In this document: positions 7,872-11,284 of the stretch, one piece after another | Numbering within the stretch: position 1 is the first letter of the stretch | Layout of the letters: each line of letters begins with the position of its first letter | Made by a program: the position numbers and the translations under genes | NCBI GenBank assembly: GCA_050730675.1 | Contig: JBOHNM010000138.1 | Coordinates: 1 to 11,284 of the forward strand | Direction of reading: 5' to 3' | Length of the DNA stretch: 11,284 nt | DNA from: JBOHNM01 sp050730675 | GTDB taxonomy: Bacteria > Planctomycetota > Phycisphaerae > Phycisphaerales > UBA1924 | Notes under the pieces: generated by a model | What the model was told of the DNA's origin: nothing | What the model saw: the letters and a program-made list of their open reading frames with translations, nothing else | Database searches by the model: none

Positions 7872-9074
7872 ATGGCCAAGGGCGTCTTCACTCGTAACAA
7901 GCCCCACGTCAACGTCGGCACCATCGGTCACATCGACCACGGCAAGTCGACCCTGACCGCCGCCTTGTCGGCCCGCTCGGCCATCAAGAATGGTCAGGTC
8001 GCCAAGACCTACGCCGAAATCACCAAGGGCGGCACCGTCCGTGACGCCAGCAAGACCGTCACCATCGCGGCCTCGCACACCGAGTACGAGACCGCCAAGC
8101 GTCACTACGCCCACGTCGACTGCCCGGGCCACGCCGACTTCGTCAAGAACATGATCACCGGCGCCGCCCAGATGGACGGGGCCATCCTCGTCGTCTCCGC
8201 CGCCGATGGTCCCATGCCGCAGACCCGGGAGCACGTCCTGCTCGCCCGTCAGGTCGGAGTGCCCTACATCGTGGTCTTCATGAACAAGATCGACCTCGTT
8301 GACGACGCGGACCTTCTCGAGCTCGTCGAGTCGGAGATCCGCGACCTCCTCAACAAGTACTCGTTCCCCGGTGAAAAGACCCCGGTCATCCGCGGCTCGT
8401 CCAAGCCGGCTCTTGAGAACCCCAAGGACGCCGCCCCGAACAAGTGCATCGACGACCTGTTCGACGCGCTCGACAACTACATCCCCGAGCCTACCCGCGA
8501 GGTCGATAAGCCCTTCCTCATGGCCGTCGAGGATGTCTTCTCGATCAAGGGTCGTGGTACGGTCGCCACCGGTCGTATCGACCGCGGCATCTGCAAGGTC
8601 GGCGACGCGGTCGAGGTGGTCGGCATCCGCAAAGAAGCCAAGAACACCGTCGTCACCGGCGTCGAAATGTTCCAGAAGACTCTCGATCAGGGCCAGGCCG
8701 GCGACAACGTCGGCGTCCTCCTCCGTGGCGTCGAAAAAGACGACATCGAGCGCGGTCAGGTCATCTGCAAGCCCGGCACGATCAAGCCGCACACCAAGTT
8801 CAAGGGCGAGGTCTACGTCCTCACCAAGGACGAAGGCGGCCGCATGACCCCGTTCTTCTCCGGCTACAAGCCCCAGTTCTACTTCCGCACTACCGACGTC
8901 ACCGGCAGCGTCAAGCTCCCCGACGGCGTCGAAATGTGCATGCCGGGCGACAACGTCCTGCTGGAGATCGACCTGGGCGACAAGTCGGTCGCCATGGAGA
9001 AGGGTCTCCGCTTCGCCGTCCGCGAGGGTGGCCGCACCGTGGGCTCCGGCGTCGTGACCGAGATCATCGCCTGA
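7872..9074 (+). CDS. tuf: Elongation factor Tu
   Basis: EF-Tu is the GTPase that delivers aminoacyl-tRNA to the ribosomal A site. The protein has 400 residues, normal for the family, and all three domains. The G domain shows the P-loop GHIDHGKST (19-27), DCPGH (83-87) and NKID (138-141). Domains 2 and 3 follow from about 210 (DKPFLMAVEDVFSIKGRGTV; KPHTKFKGEVYVL; FYFRTTDVTG; EGGRTVGSGVV near the end). Two motifs differ from the usual ones. Switch I reads KTVTI (61-65) instead of RGITI, keeping the Mg-binding Thr64, and the G5 region reads RGSSKPALE where many bacteria have RGSALKALE. The start is ATG 7872 with GGAG at 7860-7863, eight bases upstream; the frame is open to an ATG at 7800 but that extension is unlike EF-Tu. 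The gene ends with two tandem in-frame TGA codons. Its codons end strongly in C or G, as expected of a highly expressed gene. Confidence 0.98.
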   Translation: MAKGVFTRNKPHVNVGTIGHIDHGKSTLTAALSARSAIKNGQVAKTYAEITKGGTVRDASKTVTIAASHTEYETAKRHYAHVDCPGHADFVKNMITGAAQMDGAILVVSAADGPMPQTREHVLLARQVGVPYIVVFMNKIDLVDDADLLELVESEIRDLLNKYSFPGEKTPVIRGSSKPALENPKDAAPNKCIDDLFDALDNYIPEPTREVDKPFLMAVEDVFSIKGRGTVATGRIDRGICKVGDAVEVVGIRKEAKNTVVTGVEMFQKTLDQGQAGDNVGVLLRGVEKDDIERGQVICKPGTIKPHTKFKGEVYVLTKDEGGRMTPFFSGYKPQFYFRTTDVTGSVKLPDGVEMCMPGDNVLLEIDLGDKSVAMEKGLRFAVREGGRTVGSGVVTEIIA

Positions 9075-9094
9075 TGATCGTCTCTTGTTGACCG

Positions 9095-9115
9095 CGGGCC
9101 GCCGGATGCGGCCTG
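9095..9115 (+). other. Hairpin in the tuf 3' region
   Basis: GGCCGC (9097-9102) pairs with GCGGCC (9108-9113) around a 5-base loop and can be extended by a G-T and a C-G pair to 8 bp. It lies about 20 bases after the tuf stop and has no T-run, so an mRNA end-stabilising role is more likely than termination. Confidence 0.3.
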
Positions 9116-9214
9116 TGACCATGCAGTACGACAGCCGTCCGGCGGGATGGAGGGGCCAAAGCCCTGAAGACCGCGAACAATGGACAGGACGGCGCGTATG
9201 ATCAAGCACTCACG

Positions 9215-9248
9215 CGGCCCATCGGGTACCCCCCGATGGGCCGTATTT
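9215..9248 (+). terminator. 12-bp perfect hairpin between tuf and rpmG
   Basis: CGGCCCATCGGG (9215-9226) pairs without a mismatch with CCCGATGGGCCG (9232-9243) around a 5-base loop. Only a short TATTT follows, so it is a weak or partial terminator, or an RNA processing and stability element separating tuf from rpmG. A -10-like TATGAT (9197-9202) lies just upstream with a poor -35 (CGAACA, 17 bases before), so a separate rpmG transcript would begin close to this hairpin; that promoter is doubtful. Confidence 0.5.
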
Positions 9249-9316
9249 GCCGACGGAGGCAACGTTTTCTATCCACGCCCGCCTGAACGGGCCGGGCAAC
9301 AGGTTTGGAGACAGCT

Positions 9317-9499
9317 ATGGCCAAGGGTAAAGCAGCGGCTCGCGAGTACGTGTGGCTTCAGTGCACCGAGACCGGTGACCTGAACTACCGCACCCAGATC
9401 AATGTCAAGGGCGGCATCGCCGACAAGATCAAGGCGGGGTTCCAGAAGTACTGCCCGCGCTTGCGCCGGCACACGCTGCACAAGATCAAGCGGAAGTAA
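9317..9499 (+). CDS. rpmG: 50S ribosomal protein L33
   Basis: A 60-residue basic protein of the large ribosomal subunit. The family is shown by the C-terminal block KYCPRLRRHTLHKIKRK and the WLQCTETGDLNYRT segment. Zinc-binding L33 proteins have two CxxC pairs; here only the first Cys of each remains (Cys16 followed by Thr19, Cys46 followed by Leu49), so a normal zinc ribbon cannot form. Compared with typical ~50-residue L33 it has an Ala/Lys-rich start and a central NVKGGIADKIKAG segment. The start is ATG 9317 with GGAG six bases upstream; an in-frame ATG at 9305 overlaps that ribosome site and is rejected. rpmG between tuf and tRNA-Trp/secE is a usual order. Confidence 0.95.
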   Translation: MAKGKAAAREYVWLQCTETGDLNYRTQINVKGGIADKIKAGFQKYCPRLRRHTLHKIKRK

Positions 9500-9504
9500 T
9501 CCGT

Positions 9505-9523
9505 CCGCGGTGATCAGCCGCGG
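9505..9523 (+). other. Short GC hairpin between rpmG and tRNA-Trp
   Basis: CCGCGG (9505-9510) pairs with CCGCGG (9518-9523) around TGATCAG. It fills the 40-base spacer and has no T-run. A role in release of the tRNA from the mRNA is plausible but unproven. Confidence 0.3.
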
Positions 9524-9539
9524 CCGAGCACTTCCCCGT

Positions 9540-9612
9540 ACGCCGGTAGCTCAATTGGTAGAGCAGCGGATTCCAAATCCGCAGGTTGCGGGTTCAAGTC
9601 CCTCCCGGCGTG
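9540..9612 (+). tRNA. tRNA-Trp (anticodon CCA)
   Basis: A 73-base cloverleaf. The acceptor stem ACGCCGG pairs with CCGGCGT, the D stem is GCTC/GAGC with loop AATTGGTA, the anticodon stem GCGGA/TCCGC is perfect, the anticodon CCA is at 9573-9575, and the T loop is TTCAAGT. The discriminator is G, as in other bacterial tRNA-Trp. CCA is not encoded. The T stem GCGGG/CCCTC has one mismatch (C50 with T64). tRNA-Trp immediately before secE is a classic bacterial arrangement. Confidence 0.95.
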
Positions 9613-9620
9613 CTTCAGAC

Positions 9621-9646
9621 GGCCCCGCGCCCGACCGGCGCGGGCC
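9621..9646 (+). other. Strong GC hairpin between tRNA-Trp and secE
   Basis: CCCGCGCC (9624-9631) pairs with GGCGCGGG (9637-9644) around 5 bases. The flanking GGC/GCC bases extend the stem if one C is bulged. No T-run follows. It begins eight bases after the tRNA, so it may mark the processing boundary between the tRNA and the secE-nusG message. Confidence 0.4.
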
Positions 9647-9696
9647 CGAGATTCTCAGAACCGGCCGTGCTGCGACGGCCCGAGCAAGGACAGTCC

Positions 9697-10359
9697 ATGG
9701 CATTGGGCATTCACAAGCCGGGTGAGGGCTACTGGGTCCGGGTGATGACGGCGTGCATGATCGCCGTCGCCGCCATCGCCACGGCGTTCTGGGCCTTCGG
9801 CCAGAGCGCAGTCGTCGTCGATCAGCTCCCCAACTCCCGCTACCAGCTCTCCACCCGCTCCACCGACGTCGCCCCTGGCACAACCATCACACTGGTCGGC
9901 GCTCCCGATTCGTCCGGCGAACGCCCGGTGCTCGGGACCGCCTCGGTCATCTCCGTCGAGCCGTCGAGGGCCGTCACCGTCGGATCGCTCGCGGCCAACG
10001 GCGCGGCCGACGCCACCGGCGCCAAGCAGGCCCGCACCGAGGACGGCAAGTTCACCGCCTCGATCGACCAGGTCATCGGCCTGCCGCCGATCAGCGCCAC
10101 GCTGCTGGGCGGCATCGTTGCGGCCGTCGTTCTGCTGGTCGGCGCGTACATCGCGTACTGGCTGACGGGCACGAAGGTGAGCACCGTCGAGAAGCTTATC
10201 GCCACCGACTACGAGATGCGCAAGGTCAACTGGTCGACCCCGAAGGAGATCTTCGGCTCGACGTGGGTGGTCATCGGCGCTTGTGCGCTGCTGTCGCTCT
10301 CGCTGTACCTGTTCGACTACTTCTTCACGTTCCTTGTGACCAGGACTGGTGTGCTGTGA
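9697..10359 (+). CDS. secE: Preprotein translocase subunit SecE, with an enlarged loop
   Basis: SecE clamps SecY in the SecYEG channel of the inner membrane. The diagnostic part is C-terminal: an amphipathic helix (about 161-172), the signature EMRKVNWSTPKE (173-184) and a final membrane helix (about 187-215). Upstream are two more membrane segments, about 15-35 and 134-157, giving three in all, as in E. coli SecE. The protein is 220 residues, against about 60-130 in most bacteria. The extra length is a ~97-residue hydrophilic loop (36-132) between the first two membrane segments, predicted to face the periplasm, with beta-rich text (VAPGTTITLVG, PVLGTASVISVEP). The start ATG 9697 has AAGGA six bases upstream; the frame is open further back into the tRNA and is not used. 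The gene lies between tRNA-Trp and nusG, which fixes its identity. Confidence 0.92.
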   Translation: MALGIHKPGEGYWVRVMTACMIAVAAIATAFWAFGQSAVVVDQLPNSRYQLSTRSTDVAPGTTITLVGAPDSSGERPVLGTASVISVEPSRAVTVGSLAANGAADATGAKQARTEDGKFTASIDQVIGLPPISATLLGGIVAAVVLLVGAYIAYWLTGTKVSTVEKLIATDYEMRKVNWSTPKEIFGSTWVVIGACALLSLSLYLFDYFFTFLVTRTGVL

Positions 10360-10379
10360 AGCCGACCACCGAGGGCCCC

Positions 10380-11039
10380 ATGACTCAAGAACAACCCGCC
10401 CCCGCCTCCACGCCCGCCCCCGGCGATCAGCCGCAGACGTTCAGCAACTCCGAGTTCCGCCCCGGGGACCCGATCAACCGCCCGGGCATGAACTGGTTCG
10501 TGCTCCGCGTGGCCTCCAACAAGGAGTCGTCGGTCCGCGACACGCTCCTGCGCAAGGTGCAGATCGAGCACATGGAGCACTACATCGGGCGCATCCTCGT
10601 CCCGACCGAGAAGACCAAGACCATCAAGAACGGCAAGCAGAAGATCGCCGAGACCAAGCTCTACCCCGGCTATGTCTTCGTCGAAATGAAGCTCGAGGAC
10701 GACGGCCGCATCCCCCAAGACGTCTTCTTCCTCATCAAGGAGACCAGCGGCGTCGGCGACTTCGTCGGCACCAAGGGCCGCCCCACGCCGATGAAGCAGG
10801 CCGAGATCGAGAAGATGCTCCAGGCCTCGATGAAGCTCGAGGACCAGCCGCAGGTCAAGCTCGTGTTCGACAAGGGCGAGGCTGTCACCATCAAAGAAGG
10901 CCCCTTCCAGGGCTACGAAGGCACTGTCGACGAACTGCTGCCCGAGAAGGGCCTCGTTCGTGTGCTCGTCACGATCTTCGGCCGCCAAGCCCCTGTGGAA
11001 CTCGAAGAGTGGCAGATTGCCAAGGCCGATCAGGTCTGA
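10380..11039 (+). CDS. nusG: Transcription termination/antitermination protein NusG
   Basis: NusG binds RNA polymerase and couples it to Rho or to the ribosome. The 219-residue protein has an NGN domain (about 37-147, MNWFVLRVASNKESSVRDTL and LYPGYVFVEM at 94-103) and a KOW domain (about 163-213, FDKGEAVTIKEGPFQGYEG to FGRQAPVELEEWQI). It begins with ~36 residues rich in Pro, Gln and Ala that the core family lacks. The ATG at 10380 has GAGGG four bases before it, a little close. An in-frame GTG at 10356 overlaps the secE stop as GTGA and would add eight residues; it could serve as a coupled start. Spacing of 20 bases from secE indicates a shared transcript. A strong terminator follows. Confidence 0.95.
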   Translation: MTQEQPAPASTPAPGDQPQTFSNSEFRPGDPINRPGMNWFVLRVASNKESSVRDTLLRKVQIEHMEHYIGRILVPTEKTKTIKNGKQKIAETKLYPGYVFVEMKLEDDGRIPQDVFFLIKETSGVGDFVGTKGRPTPMKQAEIEKMLQASMKLEDQPQVKLVFDKGEAVTIKEGPFQGYEGTVDELLPEKGLVRVLVTIFGRQAPVELEEWQIAKADQV

Positions 11040-11066
11040 GCGATCCCTCATTTCAGACTTATTTCC

Positions 11067-11103
11067 AGACCCCGGCCCGCGCCGGGGTCTGTTCGTTTTT
11101 CTT
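11067..11103 (+). terminator. Intrinsic terminator after nusG
   Basis: AGACCCCGGC (11067-11076) pairs perfectly with GCCGGGGTCT (11081-11090) around a 4-base loop, followed by the T-rich GTTCGTTTTTCTT. Stem, loop and tract fit a Rho-independent terminator 28 bases after the nusG stop. It marks the end of the tRNA-Thr to nusG cluster. Confidence 0.88.
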
Positions 11104-11214
11104 CCCCATCATCCGTTGCGAGCCCGCGGTCGAACGCACCTGATGAAGTGGGCGAACTAGCCTACAACGAGGGTGGCTACCACCGACTGCCCGAGTCCCG
11201 CTGGAGATTCCGCC

Positions 11215-11284
11215 ATGACCGATGCCGCGCCGCGCAAGTCCTCACTCCTCAAGAAGCTCCTGATCGCCGCGGGCATCGCTATAC
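11215..11284 (+). CDS. Start of a membrane or secreted protein, truncated by the window end
   Basis: Only 23 codons are visible, beginning MTDAAPRKSSLLKKLL and turning hydrophobic (IAAGIAI). The start ATG has GGAG eight bases upstream (11203-11206). Basic residues followed by a hydrophobic run suggest a signal peptide or first membrane segment. The product is not recognisable; it is not the start of ribosomal protein L11 (rplK), which often follows nusG. A small GGTGG-CTA-CCACC dyad lies upstream at 11172-11184. Confidence 0.6.
   Translation, partial: MTDAAPRKSSLLKKLLIAAGIAI

Noticed and set aside
7866..9209. A 447-codon open frame on the minus strand opposite tuf
   Set aside because: It mirrors the strong third-position GC bias of tuf, its product is Asp/Val/Leu/Gly-rich with no recognisable domain, and tuf on the other strand is certain.
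10317..11051. A 244-codon open frame on the minus strand opposite nusG and the end of secE
   Set aside because: Low-complexity Leu/Gly/Asp/His-rich product caused by the biased codons of nusG; it also crosses the secE-nusG junction.

Overview
The window is GC-rich chromosomal DNA, most likely from a planctomycete of the class Phycisphaerae. This assignment is an inference from three features. The two large secreted proteins end in a doubled DGxLTADD...FF element finishing in Gly-Cys, EF-Tu carries a non-standard switch I (KTVTI instead of RGITI), and SecE has a large extra domain. No rRNA or other formal marker is present, so the assignment is moderate in confidence.

Left two thirds (49-7308, minus strand): two adjacent, co-directional genes encode secreted proteins of about 1,225 and 1,184 residues. 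They are paralogues. Each has a 29-residue signal peptide, then a QIQW[S/T]GA start with a W...NW...P motif, about four diverged modules of repetitive beta-strand sequence, a well conserved last ~260 residues, and a 70-residue dockerin-like tail. Only 27 bases separate them, so they probably form one operon read from the 7308 side. They look like cell-surface or extracellular beta-solenoid proteins; their ligand or function cannot be read from the sequence.

Middle (7309-7661): a 353-base divergent intergenic region with a large imperfect inverted repeat and a good sigma-70-type promoter (TTGACC, 16 bases, TATCAT) with a GC-rich discriminator, pointing right.

Right third (7662-11039, plus strand): a translation, transcription and secretion cluster in the order tRNA-Thr(GGT), tuf, rpmG, tRNA-Trp(CCA), secE, nusG. 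It supplies EF-Tu, ribosomal protein L33, two tRNAs, the SecE translocase subunit and the elongation factor NusG. Hairpins lie in every spacer. One, just before tuf, looks like an intrinsic terminator or attenuator; a strong intrinsic terminator follows nusG. The usual continuation into rplK is not seen. Instead a new gene with its own ribosome binding site starts at 11215 and runs off the window.

No CRISPR array, insertion sequence, phage gene or recognisable defence system is present. The most distinctive items are the tandem secreted paralogues with their shared tail, the SecE with a ~97-residue loop inserted between its first two membrane segments, the altered EF-Tu nucleotide-binding motifs, and the terminator-like element between tRNA-Thr and tuf.
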